In this document: piece by piece, positions 28,226 through 36,126 of the stretch
Numbering within the stretch: the first letter of the stretch is position 1
How the letters are laid out: every line of letters starts with the position of its first letter
Assembly (NCBI GenBank): GCA_029961075.1
Contig: JASBVL010000001.1
Location: 62,001 to 126,000 of the forward strand
Source of the DNA: Sphaerobacter sp.
GTDB taxonomy: Bacteria; Chloroflexota; Chloroflexia; Thermomicrobiales; Thermomicrobiaceae
DNA: 64,000 bases
Direction: 5' to 3'
Notes under the pieces: model-generated
Databases searched by the model: none
Seen by the model: only the letters and a program-made list of their open reading frames with translations
Told to the model about the DNA's origin: nothing
Made by a program: the position numbers and the translations under genes

Positions 28226-29353
28226 ATGGAGATTCTGGTCAGCTACGATGTGTCGACCGAGACGCCCGAGGGCCGGCGGCGGCTGCGCAGGGTCGCGCAG
28301 ATCTGCCTGGCCTATGGCCAGCGCGTCCAGAAGTCGGTGTTCGAATGCTCCATCAACGACACCCACTATGTGCGGCTCGAGGATCGCCTGGTGCGGGCGA
28401 TCGACCCAACAGAAGACAGCCTGCGGATCTACCGGCTGCGCGAGCCACGCGACCAGCACGTGCGGAGCTTCGGCGTCGATCGCTGGCGCGACTTCAAGGG
28501 GCCGCTCGTCGAGGCGGCCATGAAGGAGTGGGTCTTCGACCCGCTCGGGCTGGACCGCGCCTTCTTCTTCGCCCACGAGGCCATCGTCTACCCGGTCTCG
28601 GTCGGGCACACCGAGGTGGAGCCCGGCTCGTCCCAGCAGCAGGTGGCCCGGCTCTACCCGCTGCCGCGCTGCGTCAACGCGGCGGGGGGCATCATCTCCA
28701 ACGTCGAGAACCTGCTCAAGTTCGCCCGGTTCCACCTGGGCGATGGCACGGTCGACGGCACGCCAGTCCTCTCCCGCGCCTCGCTGGAGCAGATGCAGCA
28801 GCCGCAGACGGCGGCCGGCAACTTCGCCGAGGCCTACGGCATCGGCTGGGCACTCAGCACGGTGGCCGGCGTGCGGGTGGTCTCGCACGGCGGCTCGACC
28901 AACGGGTTCCAGGCCCAGTTGGCGCTGGTGCCGGAGCGGCAGTTCGCCATCGCGATCCTGACCAACAGCGACCGCGGCGCCGCGGCGCACCGGGACATCC
29001 AGCGGTGGGCGCTGGCGCACTACCTCGGCCTGAAGGAGGCCGACCCGGAGCCGATCAGCCTGCCCGAGGAGGCGCTGGCGCGGTTCGCTGGCACCTACAA
29101 GCAGCAGCACGGCCACACCACCATCACGGTCGTCGACGGCAAGCTCCGCGCCGAGACCGTCGTGCGGTCGGTGCTGACCGGCGAGGAGCGCACCATGCCG
29201 CCGATCGACATGGCGCCGATCGGCGAGCGGGAGTTCATCGTGGTCGACGGGCAGTACAAGGGCATGCGCGTCGACTTCATCCCGGCCGCGACGGGCGACA
29301 AGCCCCGCTTCCTGCGCTTCGGCGGTCGGCTCGGCGATTACGTCGAGCAGTAG
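28226..29353 (+). CDS. cas2: Cas2 fused in frame to the C-terminal part of a serine beta-lactamase-like hydrolase
   Basis: Residues 1-95 are an almost complete type I-C Cas2: MEILVSYDVSTETPEGRRRL with Asp8, then AYGQRVQKSVFECSIN, IDPTEDSLRIYRL and the typical last strand FKGPLV. Where Cas2 normally stops, the frame continues (junction near 28510) into EAAMKEWVFDPLGLDRAFF, which is the segment just after the YxN motif of class C beta-lactamase/D-aminopeptidase-like enzymes. There follow GGIISNVENLLKFARFHLG, the late active-site motif VVSHGGSTNGFQ, and a C-terminal DUF3471-like beta domain (LARFAGTYKQQHGHTTITVV). The nucleophile SxxK and the Tyr motif are absent, so the hydrolase part cannot be an active enzyme. 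Total length is 375 residues. The ribosome site GAGAGGAG is the normal cas2 one. The junction replaces the position where the CRISPR array usually begins. Confidence 0.9.
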   Translation: MEILVSYDVSTETPEGRRRLRRVAQICLAYGQRVQKSVFECSINDTHYVRLEDRLVRAIDPTEDSLRIYRLREPRDQHVRSFGVDRWRDFKGPLVEAAMKEWVFDPLGLDRAFFFAHEAIVYPVSVGHTEVEPGSSQQQVARLYPLPRCVNAAGGIISNVENLLKFARFHLGDGTVDGTPVLSRASLEQMQQPQTAAGNFAEAYGIGWALSTVAGVRVVSHGGSTNGFQAQLALVPERQFAIAILTNSDRGAAAHRDIQRWALAHYLGLKEADPEPISLPEEALARFAGTYKQQHGHTTITVVDGKLRAETVVRSVLTGEERTMPPIDMAPIGEREFIVVDGQYKGMRVDFIPAATGDKPRFLRFGGRLGDYVEQ

Positions 29354-29365
29354 CGATCCGGTCGT

Positions 29366-29395
29366 CCGTGCCGGGCGCGGCCGCGCCCGGCACGG
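29366..29395 (+). terminator. Strong GC hairpin after the cas2 fusion
   Basis: A 30-base perfect palindrome (29366-29380 with 29381-29395) 13 bases after the stop codon. No T-run. It probably ends or stabilises the fusion transcript and separates it from the peptidase gene. Confidence 0.6.
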
Positions 29396-29448
29396 GCGGT
29401 CGGGCCCACCCCCCATCCACGCGGGTACATGACAGGGAGGCGATACCG

Positions 29449-31398
29449 ATGGCACGCCCACTCTCCCCCACCACGCTGGTGTACGACCTCACCGCGGGTG
29501 GCGACCCACAGGTCTCGCCCGATGGGAGCCGGATCCTCTACACCTACAGCACCGTCGACCGCGAGCGCGGCAAGCCCGTCAGTCACCTCTGGCTGTGCGA
29601 CATCGACGGCGCCAACCGCCGGCAAGTGACGTTCGGCGGCGAGCGCGAGGGCGTCGGGCGCTGGTCCCCCGATGGGCGCCAGATCGCCTTCGTCTCCGAC
29701 CGCGTACCGAAGTCCGGGATCTTCGTGATGCCGATCGGCCAGCCGGGGGAGGCGCGCGAGCTGACGCGGCACGGCCAGCCCATCACCGACCTGGCCTGGT
29801 CGCCCGATGGCACCCGGATCGCCTACACGACGACCTTCGACCCCGAGAACCCCACCGAGGCGGAGCCGCCGCCGGACGCGCCCCCGCGCGTGCGCGTGAC
29901 GCGCCGGATCGACTACAAGCAGGACGGCCGCGGCTACCTGAACGACGCCCGCTCCCACGTCTGGGTGGTCGACGTCGCCACCGGCGAGCGGCGCCGGATC
30001 ACCGACCGCCTGGTCGATCACTTCTTCCCGCAGTGGTCGCCGGACGGCCGGATGATCGCCGTCCAGGTGCCGAACCGGAACGGGATGTGCTCCCAGCTCG
30101 GGCTGATCCCGGCCGACGGCGGCGAGCTGACGCTGGTCGGCCCCGAGGACGGGGTCGTCGGCGTCTGGTCCTGGTCCCCCAGCGGCGACCGCATCGTCTT
30201 CGCCGGCGACACGGTCCAGACCCATCAGCTCGACTTCTTCGTCTACGATGTCGCCAGCGGCACGGTGCGCCGGGTGACCGACGACCTGCCGGTCCTGCCG
30301 ATGGCCGGCTACCCGGGGCAGGCGGCGCCGTCGCACCCGGTCTGGCTGGACGACCAGCGCATCCTCTTCCACGCCGTGCGTGGCGGGGCCAGCGGGCTCT
30401 ACACGCTGGACCTGCGCGACGGCCGGCTGGAGACCGTGCAGACCTGGCAGGCGCTCCACGTCGGCCTGAGCACCGACAACGATCGCCGCTACATCGTGCA
30501 GGGGTACGCCAGCCTGGAGGGCGTCGGGGAGATCGCCGTCTACGACCGCCAGCGCGGCGATGTCGCCATCGTCACCGATCACAACGTCCAGCTCCTGCGC
30601 GAGGCATCCCCGGCCCGCTGGGAGCGGTTCGATGTCCAGCGCGGCGAGTTCACCATCGAGGCGTGGCTGCTCTTCCCGCCCGACTTCGATCCGAACAAGC
30701 GCTACCCCGTCGTGCTGGACGTCCACGGCGGGCCGAACGGCTACTACGGCTACGGCTTCGTCCCCTGGCAGCAGGTGCTGGCGACGCACGGCTTCCTCGT
30801 CGTCTTCTCGAACCCGCGCGGCTCCTCGTCCTACGGGCGCCACTTCACGATGCAGGTCACCGAGGACTGGGGCGGCGAGGACTTCAAGGACCTGATGGCG
30901 GTGGTCGACGCCGTGCTCGAGCGCCCGTACGCCGACCCGTCCCGCACCGGCATCTTCGGCTACAGCTACGGCGGCTACATGACCGCCTGGGCGATCGGGC
31001 AGACCGACCGCTTCCAGGCGGCCGTGTGCGGGGCCCCCTGCTTCGACCTGGTGTCGATGTACGGCACCAGCGACATCAGCCACACCTTCGGTGAGCAGCA
31101 GTGGGGCGGCCCGCCGCACGAGGCGCGCGAGTGGTACATCACGCACTCCCCCGCCACCTACGCGCACCGCGCCAAGACGCCGACGCTCATCATCCACGGC
31201 GAGGCGGACGAGCGGTGCCCGATCGGCCAGGGTGAGCAGATGTTCGTCGCGCTGAAGAAGGCAGGCTGCGAGGTTGAGTTCGTGCGCTACCCGGGCGCGT
31301 CGCACAGCCTGCTGCGACTCAGCCCGCCGGCCCACCGCGAGGACGTGCTGACCCGCATCCTCGGCTGGTTCAAGCAGCACCTGGGCGAGCCCGCCTGA
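29449..31398 (+). CDS. S9 family prolyl oligopeptidase / acylaminoacyl-peptidase
   Basis: A cytoplasmic serine peptidase of 649 residues. The N-terminal 380 residues form a beta-propeller of WSPDGRQIAF-type repeats (VSPDGSRILY, WSPDGTRIAY, WSPDGRMIAV, WSPSGDRIVF). The alpha/beta hydrolase part follows: VLDVHGGPNGYYGYGF (oxyanion region), nucleophile Ser in FGYSYGGYMT, Asp in HGEADERCPIGQ and His in YPGASHSLLR. No signal peptide is present. AGGGAGG precedes ATG 29449. It may once have been co-transcribed with the hydrolase whose remnant is now attached to cas2. Confidence 0.93.
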   Translation: MARPLSPTTLVYDLTAGGDPQVSPDGSRILYTYSTVDRERGKPVSHLWLCDIDGANRRQVTFGGEREGVGRWSPDGRQIAFVSDRVPKSGIFVMPIGQPGEARELTRHGQPITDLAWSPDGTRIAYTTTFDPENPTEAEPPPDAPPRVRVTRRIDYKQDGRGYLNDARSHVWVVDVATGERRRITDRLVDHFFPQWSPDGRMIAVQVPNRNGMCSQLGLIPADGGELTLVGPEDGVVGVWSWSPSGDRIVFAGDTVQTHQLDFFVYDVASGTVRRVTDDLPVLPMAGYPGQAAPSHPVWLDDQRILFHAVRGGASGLYTLDLRDGRLETVQTWQALHVGLSTDNDRRYIVQGYASLEGVGEIAVYDRQRGDVAIVTDHNVQLLREASPARWERFDVQRGEFTIEAWLLFPPDFDPNKRYPVVLDVHGGPNGYYGYGFVPWQQVLATHGFLVVFSNPRGSSSYGRHFTMQVTEDWGGEDFKDLMAVVDAVLERPYADPSRTGIFGYSYGGYMTAWAIGQTDRFQAAVCGAPCFDLVSMYGTSDISHTFGEQQWGGPPHEAREWYITHSPATYAHRAKTPTLIIHGEADERCPIGQGEQMFVALKKAGCEVEFVRYPGASHSLLRLSPPAHREDVLTRILGWFKQHLGEPA

Positions 31399-31410
31399 GG
31401 CGATCCCGCA

Positions 31411-31441
31411 CGCCCCCGCTCTCACTCCGAGAGCGGGGGCG
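31411..31441 (+). terminator. Terminator of the S9 peptidase gene
   Basis: A perfect 13-bp stem (31411-31423 with 31429-31441) with a 5-base loop, 12 bases after the stop. Confidence 0.75.
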
Positions 31442-31485
31442 CGTTCCTCGGGCGCGGGATCGCGCGGAGCCGCGCCGTGCCGCGC

Positions 31486-31491
31486 TACAAT
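31486..31491 (+). promoter_or_regulatory. -10 box of the aldolase gene
   Basis: TACAAT about 90 bases upstream of the aldolase start. The -35 region is GC-rich without a consensus hexamer. Confidence 0.45.
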
Positions 31492-31579
31492 AGCCGCCAC
31501 GGCGAGCGACGACCCGGACGCCCCGCGACGCGGGTGTCGACCACGACGGCACGTGGCCAGACGGAGAGGGTGGAGGTCC

Positions 31580-32410
31580 ATGCGCGGGAATCACGTGCGG
31601 CGGCGGCTGCAGGCGGGGGAGGCCTCGATCGGCACCTGGCTGGCACTGCCGAGCCCGGAGGCGGCCGAGCACATCGGCCGGCTCGGCTTTGACTGGCTGG
31701 TCGTCGACACCGAGCACTACGCCATCGACATCCGCACCCTGGCGCAGATGTTCACCGCCATCGCCGCCTCGGACACGGCGCCGATGGTGCGCATCCCCTG
31801 GAACGACCCGGTGTGGTTCAAGCGAGTGCTGGACGCCGGCGCCTGGGGCGTTGTGGTCCCGATGGTCAACAGCCGGGCGGAGGCGGAGCGCGCTGTCGCG
31901 GCGACGCGCTACCCCCCGCTGGGCACCCGCAGCGTTGGCGGCGGGCGCCACGCGCTGAGCTTCGACACCACGGCGGCCGAGTACTATCGCCACGCCAACG
32001 ACGAGATCCTGCTGGTGGTGCAGATCGAGCACATCGACGCCGTCGAGCGCGTGGACGAGATCCTCAGCGTGCCCGGGATCGACGCCTGCTTCATCGGCCC
32101 GAACGATCTGGCGGCCTCGATGGGGCTGGGGCTGGGCGTCTCGCTGGAGCACGACCACCCGCGTCTGGTCGAGGCGATCGCGCACGTGCGGGAGACGGCG
32201 GTCGCCTGCGGCGTCGCGCCGGGCATCCACTGCAGCCACGCCGACGGCGTCAACCAGCGGCTGGCGGAGGGCTTCCGCTTCTGCGGCATGGCCAGCGAGC
32301 TTCGCTACCTCGTGGCCGGGCTGCGGGCCGACCTGCAGCGGCTCCACTGGACGCCGGCCGAGCCGTGCGTCATCGCGTCGACCGGCGAGGGCGACGTCGT
32401 TCGCTACTAG
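31580..32410 (+). CDS. HpcH/HpaI-type class II pyruvate aldolase
   Basis: A 276-residue TIM-barrel aldolase that cleaves 2-oxo-acid aldols into pyruvate and an aldehyde, as in aromatic or deoxy-sugar acid catabolism. ATG 31580 follows GGAGG. Motifs: IGTWLALPSPEAAEHIGRLGFDWLVVDTEHYAID (with the catalytic His), MVRIPWNDPVWFKRVLDAGAWGVVVPMVNS, the substrate-binding PPLGTRSVGGGRH, and the metal region IEHIDAVERVDEILSVPGIDACFIGPNDLAASMG. The natural substrate cannot be told from sequence; no pathway genes flank it. Confidence 0.88.
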   Translation: MRGNHVRRRLQAGEASIGTWLALPSPEAAEHIGRLGFDWLVVDTEHYAIDIRTLAQMFTAIAASDTAPMVRIPWNDPVWFKRVLDAGAWGVVVPMVNSRAEAERAVAATRYPPLGTRSVGGGRHALSFDTTAAEYYRHANDEILLVVQIEHIDAVERVDEILSVPGIDACFIGPNDLAASMGLGLGVSLEHDHPRLVEAIAHVRETAVACGVAPGIHCSHADGVNQRLAEGFRFCGMASELRYLVAGLRADLQRLHWTPAEPCVIASTGEGDVVRY

Positions 32411-32518
32411 CAGGGCGCCCGGCGGGGAGCGGCCACGTCGCGCCCCGGCCCGTGCCGCAGGCAGACGCGGTCCGCGTTCCGTCCCACCGGCCACCCCCGG
32501 CGGGCGCCCGCGCATGTC

Positions 32519-33649
32519 TCATGACGGCAGTTCATCGGGCGGCGCCCACGGGGTGGTCTGCCAGTCGTCCGGCACTCCCTCCGGGTGCAGCCACGGCGGC
32601 AGCGCCATGAGCAGGTAGGCCCCGAGGGCCGCGACGTAGGGCTCGTACAGCCCGCGCAGCGTGGTGAGCCGCGTCGCCGCGTCCGGGTCCGCCCGCAGCG
32701 GGATGCCGGCTCCCGCCAAGACCGTTCGCAGGCGGGCCAGGTCAGCGGCTGGGAGCCGATCCGGCACAGGTTTCGTTGGCGACAGATCGAACAGTTGGGC
32801 CAGATCGACGGCGGTGTGCCGCGCGATGGCGAAGGTGGCCCGCGCCTGGCCCGTCGGGATCCCGTCGAGGCACGTGAGCACCAGGGCGGAGGCATCGAGG
32901 GTCGCGGTGAGCGCGGCCAGCCACGACTGATTCTCGTGCTGCGACCGGAAGAAGGCGACGGACGGGTAGGACAGGTGGCTCTCCAGGAGCTGCGCGGACC
33001 ACTCCTCGGCGCGCTGGAGCACGGGGTCGAGCGCCTCGCACTGCCCGGCCGCGGCGTTGCGCCGGATGAGCTCGGTGGCGCTCGGCGGTGAGCCCGCACG
33101 GGCGTCGAGCAGCGAGATGTCCGCTTCGCGGCGCGAGAACGCCTGGTAGAGGACCGGCAGGTACCCGATCACCAGCGCCAGGAACGCGAAGCCGGTGCCG
33201 GCTTCGATGACCGCCAGCGCCCGCGGCAGCCCGCCGCGGGGGACGACATCCCCCAGGCCGAGCGTGAAGAAGGTGGTGCCGCTCATGTAGAGGTCGGCGC
33301 CGAAGCCGGGCGCGGTCGGGGTGGCGACCGCCAGCGCGGAGCCGAGTGACCACTGGAGCATGGCGAAGGCGACCACCAGCACCGCCGCCCACAGGGACAG
33401 CAGGACGATCAGCGCCAGGGGGCCGTAGAGCCCCAGGAACGCCTCCCGCGGGCTGGAGATCTCGCCGCCGTCGCCGCCGCGCGGCGCGACCCGTGCCAGC
33501 CGTGTCCAGAGCCACCAGGTGCTGCGGTAGAACGCGCGCGTGAGCCGGACGGGGTGGCTGACCCGCCGGGGCAGCACAACGGTCTCGAAGGCGTCCCAGA
33601 GCGTGACGGCGATGAGCGCCAGCCCCGCGACGGCCGCCAGGATCTCCAT
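32519..33649 (-). CDS. Two-pore-domain-like ion channel protein with long cytoplasmic C-terminus
   Basis: A 376-residue protein with TM segments EILAAVAGLALIAVTLW (about 2-19), LYGPLALIVLLSLWAAVLVVAFAM, and AGTGFAFLALVIGYLPVLY. A pore-like loop, TTFFTLGLGDVVP near residue 125, stands between the last two. The loop resembles the K+ channel filter TxGYGD but reads TLGLGD, so ion selectivity is uncertain. About 200 soluble residues follow without recognised RCK/TrkA domain. GGAGGG precedes ATG 33649. It is divergent from the D-Ala-D-Ala carboxypeptidase gene and convergent with the aldolase gene. Confidence 0.75.
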   Translation of the reverse strand: MEILAAVAGLALIAVTLWDAFETVVLPRRVSHPVRLTRAFYRSTWWLWTRLARVAPRGGDGGEISSPREAFLGLYGPLALIVLLSLWAAVLVVAFAMLQWSLGSALAVATPTAPGFGADLYMSGTTFFTLGLGDVVPRGGLPRALAVIEAGTGFAFLALVIGYLPVLYQAFSRREADISLLDARAGSPPSATELIRRNAAAGQCEALDPVLQRAEEWSAQLLESHLSYPSVAFFRSQHENQSWLAALTATLDASALVLTCLDGIPTGQARATFAIARHTAVDLAQLFDLSPTKPVPDRLPAADLARLRTVLAGAGIPLRADPDAATRLTTLRGLYEPYVAALGAYLLMALPPWLHPEGVPDDWQTTPWAPPDELPS

Positions 33650-33787
33650 GTGTCCCTCCACCCCTGACACGCTGCTGCCGCGGACGCGGCCGGCGGCCGC
33701 AAGTGCAGGGCCACAGACGCGGCGCCGCCGCCGTCGTCGTGGGCGCAGGCACCCCCAACGGTCGATGTGCGCGTCGCCGTATTCGCT

Positions 33788-33985
33788 CACCGCCGGCAAA
33801 CTTCGTGATACAGTAGCGCTGCCTGGAGAACAGAGACGGCACAGCCGATAACGGCGCCGTCCGCTCCCGCTCGCTGGGGAGAGGAGCCGTCCGTGCGGCT
33901 CACCAGCCGGATCGACCGGTCCGATCCGACCTCTCAGGCGTACCGGGACGCCAACCGGCGCGCCGGCGCGGAGCTGCGCCAGCGT
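33788..33985 (+). repeat. Duplicated copy of the mccB promoter and 5' coding end (copy A)
   Basis: This segment matches 35891-36126. Both share CACCGCCGGC, a (G/C)(A/T)TACAGTAGCG or CTACAGTAGCG -10-like region, ACGGCGCCGTC, GGGGAGAGGAG...GTCC and a GTG start followed by identical codons for [12 protein letters not shown] and a similar YRDAN.RA.AELR. Homology fades after about 33985. Copy A is a 5' fragment only: its reading frame runs on into the carboxypeptidase frame. It probably now serves as promoter and leader for that gene. Confidence 0.8.
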
Positions 33986-34099
33986 CCGCCAGGCGGAACC
34001 CGGCCCGCTGGTCACCAGCGCGGCCCCACGGTGGTGATGAGCGGCCGGCGAGCCGCCGTGGTCGACGCTCGCCCGCGGCGGGAGCGAGAGCAGCGCCGC

Positions 34100-35815
34100 A
34101 TGCGACACCTGCGCGTCGTTCTCCTGGCAGTCGTGCTGCCGAGCATCATCGCGCTCGCGGCGCCCCCGGCTGCCGCGCGTCCAACGGTCCACGCGCGCCA
34201 CTGGGTCATCATGGACGCGGACACCGGGGAGGTGCTGGACGGGCAGGCAGCGCATGCGCGGAGCGCGATGGCCAGCCTCACCAAGGTGCTGACCGCGCTG
34301 GTCGCGATCGAGCGGGGCGACCTCGCGCAGACGGTCACGGTGGTCCGGTCGGACCTGCTCGGCGGGGCCACCGCGGGCCTGCGAGCCGGGGAGACGGTCT
34401 CCCTCCGCACCCTGCTCTACGGGCTGCTCCTGCCGAGCGGCAACGATGCCGCCATGGCCATCGCGCGCGCCGTCGGCGGCAGCCCGGCCACGGACGACCC
34501 CGCCGCGCGCGAGCGCTTCGTCACCTGGATGAACGAGCGCGTGGCCAGCATGGGGCTGACTGACACCCACGTCGTGAACCCGCACGGCCTCGACGCGCCC
34601 GGCCACTTCAGCAGCGCGCATGACCTCGCGGAGATCACCCGCGCGGCGCTGGCCTCCCCGACCTTCGTCGCGATCGTCGGCGCCGCCGCGTACGCCGCGG
34701 ACGGTCACCGGTACGAGAGCACCAACGAGCTCCCGCGGCGTTACCCCGGTGTCACCGGCGGCAAGACCGGGTGGACGGAGGACGCCGGACACTGCCTGAT
34801 CGAGGTCGCCGAGCGCGCCGGCCGTCGGCTGATCGTCGTCCTCCTCGGTTCGGACGGCGAGCACTGGTACGACGATGCCGCCGCCCTCCTCGACTACGGC
34901 TGGTCGCTCCCCTCCCCGGCCACCACCCCCGAGCGGGCCGCGCGCGTCTTCGCCTGGTGGCGCGACCGCACCGACCGCCCGGTCAGCGACGGCCTCGTCC
35001 AGCGCTCCTGGGTCTGGGGCCCGGAGCCGAACGGCGCGCCGCGCTATGAGCCCTACGATGACGCACCCGGCGGCCAGCGCCTCGTGCAGTACTTCGACAA
35101 AGGGCGCATGGAGGTGACCGACCCGGCGGCGCCCCTCACCGGGGGCTGGTACGTCACCGGCGGGCGCCTGGCCTGGGAGATGATCGCCGGGCAGCGACAG
35201 GTCGGCAGCAGCCGCTTCGAGCCGCTCCCGCCCGCGACCGTTCCGCTCGCGGGCGACCCCGACGGCGGGAGCCCCAGCTACGCCACCCTCACCCCGCTGC
35301 TGGGGGCCACCCCCGCCCCGGCGGGGAGCCCCGTCATTGACCGGCTGTCCGCCGACGGGAGCGTCGTCGACGAGCCGGCCCTGGCGGTCCACGGCGTCAC
35401 CGCCGGGGCGCCCGAGCCGGCGACCGGCCACGGCATCGCCTCCGTCTTCGCGGCGTTCCTGGCGCAACGGGGGCCGGTCGTGGTCGACGGGCGCGTGGAG
35501 GACAGCCCGCTGTTCGACCCGCCCGTGGCCGTGACCGGCTATCCGATCACCGAGGCCTACTGGGTCCGCGCGCCGGTCGGCGGCGTACCCCGCGACGTCC
35601 TGGTGCAATGCTTCGAGCGCCGCTGCCTGACCTACACGCCGGACAATCCGCCCGGTTGGCGGGTCGAGATGGGGAACATCGGCCGCGCCTATCAGGCGTG
35701 GCTCGACCACTCGCTCGCCCCGGCCAGCGCCGACGGCGCGGGACTGGCGATCCCCCTGGCTGCGCTCGTGGCCCTGGCGCACGGCCCAGCCACCGACACC
35801 CGCCACCCCTGGTAG
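34100..35815 (+). CDS. Secreted D-alanyl-D-alanine carboxypeptidase (serine-type, S11) with Chloroflexota-type C-terminal region
   Basis: The frame is open from GTG 33893 (the duplicated mccB start), but the signal peptide MRHLRVVLLAVVLPSIIALA begins at ATG 34100, so I place the start there (571 residues). The S11 active site is complete: SLTK (Ser59, Lys62), SGN (113-115) and KTG in TGGKTGWTEDAG (222-224). It trims peptidoglycan pentapeptides outside the membrane. Residues 290-571 carry repeats seen in secreted Chloroflexota proteins: QRLVQYFDKGRMEVTDP and CFERRCLTYTPDNPPGWRVEMGN. A hydrophobic tail (GLAIPLAALVALAHG) ends the protein. The ribosome site for 34100 is weak, so translation might also start at the duplicated GTG. 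Confidence 0.87.
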   Translation: MRHLRVVLLAVVLPSIIALAAPPAAARPTVHARHWVIMDADTGEVLDGQAAHARSAMASLTKVLTALVAIERGDLAQTVTVVRSDLLGGATAGLRAGETVSLRTLLYGLLLPSGNDAAMAIARAVGGSPATDDPAARERFVTWMNERVASMGLTDTHVVNPHGLDAPGHFSSAHDLAEITRAALASPTFVAIVGAAAYAADGHRYESTNELPRRYPGVTGGKTGWTEDAGHCLIEVAERAGRRLIVVLLGSDGEHWYDDAAALLDYGWSLPSPATTPERAARVFAWWRDRTDRPVSDGLVQRSWVWGPEPNGAPRYEPYDDAPGGQRLVQYFDKGRMEVTDPAAPLTGGWYVTGGRLAWEMIAGQRQVGSSRFEPLPPATVPLAGDPDGGSPSYATLTPLLGATPAPAGSPVIDRLSADGSVVDEPALAVHGVTAGAPEPATGHGIASVFAAFLAQRGPVVVDGRVEDSPLFDPPVAVTGYPITEAYWVRAPVGGVPRDVLVQCFERRCLTYTPDNPPGWRVEMGNIGRAYQAWLDHSLAPASADGAGLAIPLAALVALAHGPATDTRHPW

Positions 35816-35890
35816 CCACGCGGCGCCGGGCACCGGTTGCCCTGGCGGGGGCCGCTCCCCGAGGCGCGGCCGCCTCGCAGGCCGGGCGTC

Positions 35891-36126
35891 CACCGCCGGC
35901 CGAAAAGGTGCTACAGTAGCGGTGGCTCGCAGCACAGAGCTGATCAGCCCAGCGCACCGACAACCAGGGTGCAGGCGGGCACGGCCGGCCACGGCGCCGT
36001 CGCTCTCGCTCGATGGGGAGAGGAGCAGTCCGTGCGGCTCACCAGCCGGATCGACCGGTCCGATCCGACCTTTCGGGCGTACCGTGACGCCAACCTGCGC
36101 GCCATCGCGGAGCTGCGCGAGCGCCT
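35891..36126 (+). repeat. mccB promoter and 5' end (copy B, the functional copy)
   Basis: Contains the -10-like TACAGT near 35912-35917, the AGAGGAG ribosome site and the first 30 codons of mccB. It is the full-length counterpart of the fragment at 33788-33985; copy B has about 40 extra bases in the untranslated part. Confidence 0.75.

Noticed and set aside
31553-31579. Earlier aldolase start at 31553
   Set aside because: It adds nine basic residues and has no ribosome site, while ATG 31580 follows GGAGG and the family begins there.
32519-35992. 1157-codon minus-strand frame spanning the channel gene and the carboxypeptidase gene
   Set aside because: Only the last 376 codons (from 33649) are protein-like and have a ribosome site; the upstream part is antisense to the carboxypeptidase.
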